Assembly (NCBI RefSeq): GCF_000970205.1
Contig: NZ_CP009512.1
Coordinates: 1,674,001-1,738,000, forward strand
Source of the DNA: Methanosarcina mazei S-6
GTDB lineage: Archaea > Halobacteriota > Methanosarcinia > Methanosarcinales > Methanosarcinaceae
Length of the DNA stretch: 64,000 nt
Reading direction: 5' to 3'
The notes under the pieces: model-generated
What the model was told of the DNA's origin: nothing
Seen by the model: only the letters and a program-made list of their open reading frames with translations
Database searches by the model: none
Position numbers and translations under genes: made by a program
Shown: piece after piece, positions 46,329-54,410 of the stretch
Numbering within the stretch: the first letter of the stretch is position 1
Layout of the letters: every line of letters starts with the position of its first letter

Positions 46329-46573
46329 TTAGTAATATCCACCGTACTTTTCATTAATTTCCCTAGCAGTATTGTAGGCATCGTAGAGGTTATAAATCCA
46401 GAAAAGCGGATAAAGGACGTAACCTACTAAAACTACTGTAAGGAAGCCGAAAATTGAGGCAAGAATAATAAAAATGATCCCTTTCATTATCTGCCCATTG
46501 TAAATTTGTCCGAGACCCGGAATAAAGAATGACAGTACACGGCGGCACCCGGATTTTTTCGTGGTTGAGGCAT
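46329..46573 (-). pseudogene. Small TM2-like membrane protein gene with frameshift
   Basis: ATG 46573 opens MPQPRKNPGAAV. The rest of the protein continues in another frame as LSFFIPGLGQIYNGQIMKGI, a second hydrophobic segment (IIFIILASIFGFLTVVLVG) and YPLFWIYNLYDAYNTAREIN to TAA at 46329. The FxPGLGQxYNGQxxKG motif and DAY near the C-terminus match small TM2/DUF5683-like two-helix proteins, whose members start with just such a KNPG-AAVLSFFIPG run. Joining the two needs a 2-base deletion or 1-base insertion near 46535. Either it is a pseudogene or a sequence error. The intact form would have about 81 residues. Confidence 0.75.
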
Positions 46574-46686
46574 ATTACACACTCTTATGCAGGCTTCTGA
46601 TTTTTGGTTATCTCTTTACTTGAAGATACCTTTACTTATTTGATACTAAATATATTTGTTTAATAATAAAAAGGTGAACATAATAA

Positions 46687-47058
46687 TTAAACATAATAAG
46701 CTACAAAGAAGCGGTAAGCAACCTTAATTTCGTCTATTTCTCCGGTCTCCAGTTCAAAATCCTTTTGATCGGTTCTGTAAACTTTTTCTCCAAAGTCTTT
46801 GAATGTCGTTTCACATCTAATGTTTTCGGGCAGCTGGGTTTCAAAGTTTTTACATTTTTCGCAGATCTCTCCAGTAAGGCTTTTTGTTTCTTCGGGACTG
46901 AAGGTCTTTTTGTTTTCAGGTATGTAATTTACTTCAATCGTCAGTTCTTCTTTGCTGAGAAGGTCTGCCCAGAAACCGGAAAGTTCTGTACCTTCTATCC
47001 TGTAGTCCTGAAGTTCAAAGCTTCTGGTTATGGTGTTCTTGATCTTGCCCTCGTTCAT
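46687..47058 (-). CDS. Hypothetical protein, 123 aa
   Basis: The protein is soluble, acidic and beta-rich, of no recognised family: MNEGKIKNTITRSFELQDYR, NYIPENKKTFSPEETKSLTG, a C-x2-C pair (ICEKCKNF) and a C-terminal EIKVAYRFFVAYYV. A third Cys lies at IRCETTF. The start ATG 47058 has no clear SD. Composition and codon use look like a real gene. It is the minus-strand neighbour of the metallophosphoesterase. Confidence 0.6.
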   Translation of the reverse strand: MNEGKIKNTITRSFELQDYRIEGTELSGFWADLLSKEELTIEVNYIPENKKTFSPEETKSLTGEICEKCKNFETQLPENIRCETTFKDFGEKVYRTDQKDFELETGEIDEIKVAYRFFVAYYV

Positions 47059-47183
47059 ATGCTTAGTTTAGAGAGTGGACCTATATAAACTATCTCAAAA
47101 AAGAAAAACAAAAATAAATTATTACTAAACAGCAAACTTAAAAGTGTCCTGTAAATATCCTGAAGATTCAGTTATGCTTTTGA

Positions 47184-48362
47184 TCACACGAAAGAAATTT
47201 TTATATCTGTGATTTCGGAATTGCTGCCAATTCGTATTGGAGGACCCCATGTGCCGAAACCGGCTGAAACAATTATTTGACATTCTCCCTTTTTTAAATA
47301 ACCCCAGCTGTTTTCGAATACACGTTTAGAGATTAAAGTATTGGGAAAAAACTGTCCAGCGTGCGTATGCCCGGATAACTGTAAATCGATTCCATTTAGC
47401 TGTCCCTCCTTCAGATTAATGGGCTGGTGGTCTAGCAAAATGATCGGAAGAGTGTGATCTATGCCATCTACAAGCCTGGACAGCTCCAGTCGCTTTTTTC
47501 CATTCATTCTGCCTGCCACCCGGTCATCTCGACCAGCTACATAAAAATGGTTATTTACTTTTATGCATTTGTCAACCAGTACATGAATGCCAGCCTGTTG
47601 CAGATATTCCACTGCCAGCTCATTATTGCCGCCAATGTATTCATGGTTTCCAAGAACTGCATACACGCCGTATCTGGATTTCAACTTTTTCAATATCTCC
47701 GGCATTTTATTGCTGGCAAATAGCCTTACATCTTCATCTATAGTATCTCCGGCAAGAAATACGACATCCGGATCAAGTTCGTTAATTCTGTTAACCATCT
47801 CTTTGAGGCGATCTTTATCAACAACCAGACCAAGGTGTATGTCGGATACCATGACAGCATGGAGCTCTGGTAAATCAGGTACTGATTTTTTGATTGTGAT
47901 ATCGTAGTGTACGATGCGCGGATGACGCGCATTCCAGGTTCCGTATAGCAAAAGAAGAAAGACAAGAAGCAAAACTGCAAGTCCAAAGTAAAATGAGGGG
48001 TATTTAATTATCCGAGTAGCGGGGAAGATGAGACTGGTTAAGAAATGAAGAACGTCAATACCAGCCCATATCAGGAGCGAATAATAAACAGCACCAACCC
48101 AGTAGTTTCCCGTTACAGCAAAGAGATCATTAACGTATCCGGGATAAAACCTCTTTCCTAACCTGCCTGCAAAAAGCGATATCACAAGAAACGCATAACC
48201 GCTCCAGTAGAACAAAGAATAAGGCTCTATAAGGCTCTGTATTGATTGAAAAAAGCGCAAACCTACATAGTAATTTCCGGCAGCATAGATTGAGACAAAA
48301 ATAGTAAAAATAGCGGGAAAAAGTAAACCTGTTTTTCCGTTATTCCCTCTTTTGTCTGTCAT
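47184..48362 (-). CDS. Membrane-anchored metallophosphoesterase (YkuE-like)
   Basis: This is a 392-residue protein. Four to five hydrophobic helices (about 13-30, 48-66, 86-115, 122-141) are followed by a calcineurin-like phosphoesterase domain. Its metal-binding motifs are AVMVSDIHLG (D174, H176), FLAGDTID (D206), LGNHEY (N239, H240), LLDHQPINL and LSGHTHAGQF. YkuE-type relatives act on the outer leaflet on phospholipids or phosphosugar lipids. The substrate here is unknown. ATG 48362 has only weak purine sequence upstream. A single gene, following the radical SAM gene on the same strand after 188 bases. Confidence 0.9.
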   Translation of the reverse strand: MTDKRGNNGKTGLLFPAIFTIFVSIYAAGNYYVGLRFFQSIQSLIEPYSLFYWSGYAFLVISLFAGRLGKRFYPGYVNDLFAVTGNYWVGAVYYSLLIWAGIDVLHFLTSLIFPATRIIKYPSFYFGLAVLLLVFLLLLYGTWNARHPRIVHYDITIKKSVPDLPELHAVMVSDIHLGLVVDKDRLKEMVNRINELDPDVVFLAGDTIDEDVRLFASNKMPEILKKLKSRYGVYAVLGNHEYIGGNNELAVEYLQQAGIHVLVDKCIKVNNHFYVAGRDDRVAGRMNGKKRLELSRLVDGIDHTLPIILLDHQPINLKEGQLNGIDLQLSGHTHAGQFFPNTLISKRVFENSWGYLKKGECQIIVSAGFGTWGPPIRIGSNSEITDIKISFV

Positions 48363-48406
48363 CGTATACGGTCTTATTTACTGCTTTATTTAATTTTCCG
48401 GCAAAA

Positions 48407-48470
48407 TATTCTTCTAATTCCAGTATTCGTCTAATTCAAATATTCTTCTAACTCAAATACTCTTTTGATT
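48407..48470. repeat. 17-bp tandem repeat, about 4 copies
   Basis: Units TATTCTTCTAATTCAAA-like start at 48407, 48424, 48441 and 48458 (the last degenerate), upstream of the metallophosphoesterase gene. Confidence 0.82.
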
Positions 48471-48550
48471 AAAACCAATGCCTGAGAAGAGGCATCGATC
48501 ATTAAGATTTTATTACAGTTTTCAGTATTTTTGTTTTTATGTTTTTGTTT

Positions 48551-49690
48551 TTAAATTTTCTTAAGCATGAGAGACATGATTCCTGGCTTTGAAGGGCTCA
48601 TTGTCTGTGGCATAAACATATCCATTCCGCCTGATCCGAACATCTCCTGGTTCACCCGATCAGTTATTTCGTCAAAAATCATTTTATAAGCAATGCAGTG
48701 CGGGTCAACAGCTTTTATTTCCCCGTCCGTGGGCACCAGAGCGTTGTAAGGGCACCCACCCCTGCAGTATTTGATATGGGCGCATTTGCTGCATGCACTG
48801 TCCACAAATTCCTTATATTTATGCATGAGCTTCCAGGCGTCAGATTGAGCAAGGTCTGCCATGGTCGGGCGGTCGTGAACGTTTCCCATGACATATTCTG
48901 GCATGCCTACAAAGCGGTAGCAGGGGTATATGCCTCCGTCTGGGCCAACCGCAAAAGTATCTCCCATGCAGTCTACGAAGGTGCAGACAGTGCCTCTGCC
49001 TGTGAAAACGCATTTGCACATATGGTCAATATTCATGACTTCAATCCTGCCCAGGTTTTCGAGGTACTTATCAAGAAGGTAAATTAAAAGATTCCCGTAT
49101 TCCACAGGGTCAAGTGCCCATTTTTCCGGGTTGTCACCTTTTAAAGACGGCAGGCAGGGGTGCAGTTTAAGTGTCAGGTCTTTTTCCAGGTAAAAATTGA
49201 AAATATCCTCTTTGAATTTCACGGAATGGGATGTGAAGGTTGCGATGAATCTCACAGTAAGCCCGTGATCCTTTGCAATTTCATAGCCTTTCATGGTCTT
49301 TTCATAGTAGCCCTTTCCCCTCTGAAGGTCGTTAAGCTCCTGAGGGCCGTCCAGACTGGAACCGATAGGGACATTGTACCTGGCAAAAATCTCGGCTATT
49401 TCAGGTGTAAGTTTCCAGAGGTTTGTCTGTATGGCAAAAGCAATATTTCTGGGACTTAAACCTTCAGCAAGTAACGGCAAGGCTTCCCTGTAAAATTTCT
49501 CTCCTGCAAGGAGCGGCTCTCCGCCATGAAAAGTAAAAGTAACGGAATCCTGCCTGAATATTTTGAGCCATTCAACCACCTCTTTAATGGTTTCGATGCT
49601 CATGATAGGAGATTTTTCTTCCGAACTCCAGCAATAATTACAGTTAGCGGGACAGCCAAGGGTAGGGATCAGCATCACATGAAAAGGCAT
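48551..49690 (-). CDS. Radical SAM/SPASM enzyme, putative peptide-modifying (Mhun_1560-like)
   Basis: The 379-residue enzyme has the radical SAM motif C13-x3-C17-x2-C20 (TLGCPANCNYCW), FTFHGGEPLLAGE and SSLDGPQELND. An extended C-terminal SPASM-type cysteine set follows: CTFVDCMGD, GGIYPCYRF, CSKCAHIKYCRGGCPYN and DPHC. This layout is that of anaerobic sulfatase-maturase and peptide-modifying enzymes, and the sequence recalls the Mhun_1560 family (from memory). No precursor-like peptide gene or sulfatase is visible in the flanks. The final 30 residues are Met/Gly/Ser-rich (FGSGGMDMFMPQTMS), an unusual tail. It probably modifies a small peptide encoded elsewhere (inference). Confidence 0.88.
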   Translation of the reverse strand: MPFHVMLIPTLGCPANCNYCWSSEEKSPIMSIETIKEVVEWLKIFRQDSVTFTFHGGEPLLAGEKFYREALPLLAEGLSPRNIAFAIQTNLWKLTPEIAEIFARYNVPIGSSLDGPQELNDLQRGKGYYEKTMKGYEIAKDHGLTVRFIATFTSHSVKFKEDIFNFYLEKDLTLKLHPCLPSLKGDNPEKWALDPVEYGNLLIYLLDKYLENLGRIEVMNIDHMCKCVFTGRGTVCTFVDCMGDTFAVGPDGGIYPCYRFVGMPEYVMGNVHDRPTMADLAQSDAWKLMHKYKEFVDSACSKCAHIKYCRGGCPYNALVPTDGEIKAVDPHCIAYKMIFDEITDRVNQEMFGSGGMDMFMPQTMSPSKPGIMSLMLKKI

Positions 49691-49892
49691 ATTTAAAGCA
49701 CCCTTTTTTTAAGCTTCTTTAAATTATTAGTAGTTTTCTAAAAGTAGCCCCTTACACCCGCCAGATAGTAAATATTTTTTCTCTGATGATTTTCAGTATA
49801 ATTCTGGATATCTCTAATTCTGGATATCTCTACTTAATTTTCTTCAATCCCGTTTGACGCTTATCATTTTCTTTTTAACTTTTTTGCGGGGC

Positions 49893-49977
49893 AGTTTTTC
49901 AGTTAGGACAATTTTTCGGTTAGAACAGTTTTTTAGTTATGAGAGTCTTTTAGTTATGACAGTTTTTTAGTTATGAC
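49893..49977. repeat. 17-bp tandem repeat, 5 copies, overlapping a stop codon
   Basis: Units AGTTTTTTAGTTATGAC start at 49893, 49910, 49927, 49944 and 49961, with a partial sixth. The stop codon of the pyrophosphatase-like gene (49967-49969) lies in the fifth unit, so its last codons (NCHN-stop) are repeat-derived. Confidence 0.9.
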
Positions 49978-50392
49978 AGTTTTTTCTATCAGATCCCTCG
50001 AGCACGATTCCTTCAAACCTGCATCTTGAAATTTTCCCTTCACGAAAAGCATAAAGAAAAATCTTGAAAAGCGCATAAAGCCTGAAATAAAAAGCCAGCA
50101 CGACTGGAGAGCGAAAGCCGCTTATATATACCAGTTTCTTATCATCCCTGATAGAATTGTCAAGGAACATTACTGTTCCGTCAAAGTTCTCTCTTTCAAG
50201 CGTACTCCCTCTGGGGAGGCGGGGTCCCAGCACAACTACATCCTCTTCCATGCCGTCCGGGCCTGTTGTGCCTTCAATGAAGCCGTAATTAAAGATCGTG
50301 GGTAAGGGAGAAAAGAAAGCTCTTTCGTAGCCTTTGTCTGTTTTCTGGTATTTCCAAAAACTGTATTTGGGAGTTTCTATTACTATTTTCAT
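49967..50392 (-). CDS. Family I inorganic pyrophosphatase-like protein
   Basis: The 141-residue product resembles soluble family I pyrophosphatases: MKIVIETPKYSFWKYQK, then SPLPTIFNYGFIEGTTGPDG and MEEDVVVLGPRL, which align with the SPLHYPxDYGFIPGTxxxDGDPLDVLVL region. The metal-site pattern is only partly kept: DGMEEDVVVL has two acids where active enzymes have the D-x4-D plus DGDPLD set. Later catalytic Lys/Tyr positions are not evident. Activity is uncertain and it may be a paralog with another role. ATG 50392 has AGGA 8 bases upstream. A 15-residue in-frame extension lacks an SD. Confidence 0.75.
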   Translation of the reverse strand: MKIVIETPKYSFWKYQKTDKGYERAFFSPLPTIFNYGFIEGTTGPDGMEEDVVVLGPRLPRGSTLERENFDGTVMFLDNSIRDDKKLVYISGFRSPVVLAFYFRLYALFKIFLYAFREGKISRCRFEGIVLEGSDRKNCHN

Positions 50393-50642
50393 GGAAAATT
50401 TCCTGTATATAATTCGGAAGCAGCCTTCTATAATCACTTCTGTCTATCTTCTTTTCCATCCATTTAAGCCTTTTAATTTTGAGCCGTATATCACTTATTC
50501 GTTTTCAATCAACTACTATTAAGAACTTAATTCTTTTGTTTAAAATGCTCATCAAAACCAATTGGATGAGATTGAATAAGAGGGACTTCAACGGTTTTTG
50601 GAAAAATTATATATTAAATCGACTCTTCTCAAAAAAGAGAAA

Positions 50643-52583
50643 ATGGAAGAGAGTGAAATCTTAGAATATTTTCCGAAAAAATATCTGCCCAGGGATGCAC
50701 AAATAGCTGTGCTTACAGGCATAGAAAAAGCGATTAAACAGGGAAAGAAATACATTTTAATTCAGGCTCCTACTGGGGTGGGAAAAAGCGCTATTGCTTA
50801 TACTGTGATGAAGTATTTTGGGGAGGGATATGTCTGCACAGCTACAAAATCACTGCAGGATCAGTATCTGGCCGATTTCCCAGATCTACTGACGGTGAAG
50901 GGCCGTTCCAACTACATATGTAAAACCAGGAATGATGGAAAAACCTGTGATCTTGGAGCCTGTGTGGTTCAGGACTTAATGTGCTCTCGAAAACCTGGGA
51001 CAAAAGAGACAAAATATCCTGCTTATTATTCTGAAAGAGACCATTGTACTAAATACTGGACAGGACCCACCGGGGACCCGGAAAGATGTGATTACTGGAT
51101 AGACAAGGCAAAAGCCCTGAATAATTTTGGAGTGGTCCACAATTACCAGTATCTATTGCATGAGGCTAATTTTGCAGGGGATTTCGTAGGAAGAAAGATC
51201 CTGATTTCAGATGAAGGGCACAATATAGAAGCTATGATTATTGCATTTATCAAAGTTCCTATCGTATATGAAAATTTAACTTTAATTAATAAGTTTCTAG
51301 GCGATTTTAAAATACAGTTCGTGACTCCCGATTCTGATATGGAGAATGAGCAGAAATTAAGACTACATGCGGGCTGGTTAATGAAGCTGAGAGAAGCTGC
51401 TATATTGGCAGAAGAGAACATCAAAAAGCTTGCTAAAGAGGAGCTGGATATAAAAATAAATCTGGAACACAGTGTGGCAACTGTTAAAGATTCTGAAATA
51501 TCCGACATTCAGGAAAAGATCAGGGGTAAAATTCAAAGGCTCGATGACCTGAATATGGACCTGCAGAAAGTGAATAGTCTAAGGATGAGTAAAATTGAGC
51601 CATTTTTAAAGGATATTTCAAAGAATCTGGATAACTGGGTAGTCAAAGAGGAATTTTTCGAGAAAGGAAGTGGTTTGAAAAGTATAGAATTCCAGCCTGT
51701 CCGGATTAGCCAGTATGCATACGACAGGTATCTGAGACTGGGAAACATCAATATCATTATGTCAGCTACGATTCTGAATCCTGCCATGGTAGCTAACGAT
51801 TTAGGTATTAATCCCGCCGAAATCGAATATCTAGAAATCCCGCCTGTGTATCCCAAAGAAAAGAATAAGGTCTTTAACCTGGGGATTGCAAATTTCAAAT
51901 ATTATAATGACGAGACCCCGGAAGAGGAAGAGGAATTTTATAAAGAAGTGGTAGAAAGAATTGATATGATCCTGGAACTGTTCCCTGAGGATAAAGGGAT
52001 TATTCATTGCGCTACTTACAGGATTTCAGATTTTATCGAGAAATATTCTGCATATAAGGATAGGTTGATTTTCCATAATTCGGCAAACAGGGAAGAAAAG
52101 TTGCAGGAGCACCTGTCCAGAATTGGAGAAGGAACTGTTTTAGTCTCTCCTTCCATGACCGAAGGCGTGGATCTGAAAGATGATCTTTCCAGGTTCCAGG
52201 TCATGATTAAGGTTCCTTACCCTGATCTAGCAGATACCAGAATATCAAGGCGTAAAGAGCTAGAAGAAAAAATGAAATTAAGACCGCTTTCATATGTTTA
52301 TAAGACTGCAATTGTAATCATTCAAGCAATCGGACGATCAGTAAGGACAGAAACTGATTATGCGGTAACTTTCACACTTGATACAAGATTCACGTCCTTT
52401 GCAATTCAACAACCCGAGCTTATGAGGCTATTTACCAGGCATGTTAGGAATAACAAAGAAATTTCAAAGCTTGAAGGTATGAAAGGTAAAGATGCATTTT
52501 TTCTTAATAAACTGACAAGGAAAATTTTCAGAAAAGCCGAACATAGACAAAAATCAAGACACATAAAACGAATGTTTAACTGA
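50643..52583 (+). CDS. XPD/DinG-like Fe-S superfamily 2 DNA helicase
   Basis: The 646-residue protein has Walker A APTGVGKS, motif Ia TATKSLQDQY and a four-Cys Fe-S region: ICKTRNDGKTCDLGACVV, LMCSRKPGT and DHCTKYW...RCDYW. Motif II is DEGH (ISDEGHNIEAM), motif III MSATILNP, and motifs V/VI are TEGVDLKDDLSRFQ and QAIGRSVRTETD. It belongs with Rad3/XPD/DinG helicases that unwind DNA 5' to 3' in repair. DEGH replaces the usual DEAH, as in some DinG proteins. ATG 50643 is used; an upstream TTG adds 15 residues reading from spacer. Strong AT bias, unlike the uvr genes. Confidence 0.92.
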   Translation: MEESEILEYFPKKYLPRDAQIAVLTGIEKAIKQGKKYILIQAPTGVGKSAIAYTVMKYFGEGYVCTATKSLQDQYLADFPDLLTVKGRSNYICKTRNDGKTCDLGACVVQDLMCSRKPGTKETKYPAYYSERDHCTKYWTGPTGDPERCDYWIDKAKALNNFGVVHNYQYLLHEANFAGDFVGRKILISDEGHNIEAMIIAFIKVPIVYENLTLINKFLGDFKIQFVTPDSDMENEQKLRLHAGWLMKLREAAILAEENIKKLAKEELDIKINLEHSVATVKDSEISDIQEKIRGKIQRLDDLNMDLQKVNSLRMSKIEPFLKDISKNLDNWVVKEEFFEKGSGLKSIEFQPVRISQYAYDRYLRLGNINIIMSATILNPAMVANDLGINPAEIEYLEIPPVYPKEKNKVFNLGIANFKYYNDETPEEEEEFYKEVVERIDMILELFPEDKGIIHCATYRISDFIEKYSAYKDRLIFHNSANREEKLQEHLSRIGEGTVLVSPSMTEGVDLKDDLSRFQVMIKVPYPDLADTRISRRKELEEKMKLRPLSYVYKTAIVIIQAIGRSVRTETDYAVTFTLDTRFTSFAIQQPELMRLFTRHVRNNKEISKLEGMKGKDAFFLNKLTRKIFRKAEHRQKSRHIKRMFN

Positions 52584-52843
52584 TCTTTTTTAATAAGTAG
52601 AAATGAAGTCAAATACGCGGTGGTTCTTGTTACCTCTTAACATACTAATAAAACTCTATTCAGTTCCATACGTCTTTTAAGTCAGAAACTCCAGCTATAG
52701 AGCTTAAAGTTAATAATACTGAAACGTAAGGGTAAAGGTCAAATCAAAATATCTGAATAACGAGATTCCTGAACAATTAAGTGGTCTGACAAAGAGGCTG
52801 AAAGGACAAAATCCTGCAATCTTTCAATATAAAGGTTTATTAG

Positions 52844-53692
52844 ATGAGTTATCGAAACAGAGTAACCCTGCGAGATGCGATGAAAGAAATAGTTGAAGAG
52901 CCCCTGCTTCCCCTGGTTCCGAAACGCTTTGACTATATAGGAGATATTGCAGTAATTTCGATTCCTCCGGAATTAGGGGCTTATAGAGAGGCTATTGTTT
53001 CAAAAATTCTCTCTATGAGAGGCAACACGAGGGCAGTGCTCAACAAGGTAAGCAAACTCGAAGGGGAACGCAGGGTAGCTCATTTTGAAGTTCTCGCCGG
53101 GGAATCCGCAGAAACTTTACACAGAGAAAACGGCTATACATACAGAATGGATGTGAGAAAGGTTTTTTTCAACCCCAGGCTCTACTGGGAAAGGGCACGT
53201 GTAGCTTCAAAAGTCCTGTCTGGAGAGTCTGTTTTGATTCCTTTTGCAGGCGTGGGTCCTTTTGTGCTCCCTCCGGCAGGAAAGGGGACAATGGTCTGCG
53301 CAATCGAGATAAATCCTGACGCCTGTGCCTGCCTGAAAGAGAATATCCGGCTGAACAAACTTGAAAAACAGGTCACGGTTATCCAGGGAGATGCCGAATT
53401 TATTCTCAGCCATTCTGGTTCTCTGGAAGCTGAGGGCTTCAGGGTTCCGGAAAACGGCTTTGACAGGGCAATTGTACCAACTCCTTACGGCATGGACCAT
53501 TTCCTTGGAAAGGTCTCAGAGCTTATAAAAAAGGGCGGACACATTCATTTTTACACTTTTAAAACCGAGCCACAGATTCCTGAATTAATTGAAGAGTACA
53601 GAAGAATGGGGCTTGAAGTCGAGTTTTTCAGGCGCACAGGAAATGTTGCTCCTGGTGTTAGCAGGTGGGTTTTTGATCTGGTTAAAAAATGA
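52844..53692 (+). CDS. Trm5/Taw2-like tRNA methyltransferase
   Basis: The 282-residue SAM-dependent enzyme of the Trm5 superfamily starts SYRNRVTLRDAMKEIV, with the FDYIGDIAVISIP domain and DVRKVFFNPRLYWERARVA. SAM motif I is VLIPFAGVGPFVLP and CAIEINPDACACLKENIRLN follows. Motif IV reads VPTPYGMDHFL where Trm5 has N-x-P-Y/F. Family members methylate G37 of tRNA (m1G) or transfer the aminocarboxypropyl group in wyosine synthesis. The changed motif IV leaves the two open, with Taw2/Trm5c-like roles possible. AAGGT precedes ATG 52844. A stand-alone gene. Confidence 0.88.
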   Translation: MSYRNRVTLRDAMKEIVEEPLLPLVPKRFDYIGDIAVISIPPELGAYREAIVSKILSMRGNTRAVLNKVSKLEGERRVAHFEVLAGESAETLHRENGYTYRMDVRKVFFNPRLYWERARVASKVLSGESVLIPFAGVGPFVLPPAGKGTMVCAIEINPDACACLKENIRLNKLEKQVTVIQGDAEFILSHSGSLEAEGFRVPENGFDRAIVPTPYGMDHFLGKVSELIKKGGHIHFYTFKTEPQIPELIEEYRRMGLEVEFFRRTGNVAPGVSRWVFDLVKK

Positions 53693-54410
53693 TAGGTAAG
53701 ATGCAAACTACCTGTCATCCAGATAAATACTCCTTTTAATGCGAAAACCGCGTTTGAATTAACTGACAAATTTCGGACATTTTTGCCAGTTTGCCTGGCG
53801 ACCTTCGTCCAGTTCTTTTACCATATTTTTCTAATCTTAATTAGACAGATTCTACTTACTTATATAGTATTTTCTTACAAAAAATATTGTTTCAGCATAA
53901 TAATTTTACAAAAAATGAATAAAGGCAAAAATTAATAAAAATACAATAAAACTTTGAATAGTATGAATAATAAAACGCATAAAGCCCATTGTACATTAGA
54001 AAATATATGCTTCTTTCAAATTCAGGTTCTAATTAAGAAATTATATTAGGTTTATCGTTAGTGCATAAAATAAAATCTAGTAGACGTTTCAGTTAAATTT
54101 AGGTTTTGGATCATTGATAGTTTAACGATTTGATTTCTTTTTTCAAAAATACGGGTATAACACGAATTTTCAGGCAATTATAAAAAATATTTATTTTAAT
54201 ACAGTTTAAAATACAATAATTTTAAATGTCATCAGTATTATTATATATAGTAGGTTAAAGAATAAATATTGATCATAGAATCAAATATATTCATCTCGAG
54301 AGTAGCCCTGCTCTGGAATGTCCAAGATTTAAAAGCTGTAAGTTTCTAAATTTATTTCCACACCTTTTAAGTTTTTAATATGATCAAACGTTAATGTGGA
54401 GTATTAAATT
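53693..54410. other. AT-rich promoter region of the large surface protein
   Basis: These 718 bases of very AT-rich DNA hold no gene. TATA-like runs (TTATATATAG near 54240, TTTAATATG near 54375) precede the surface-protein gene. Confidence 0.5.
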
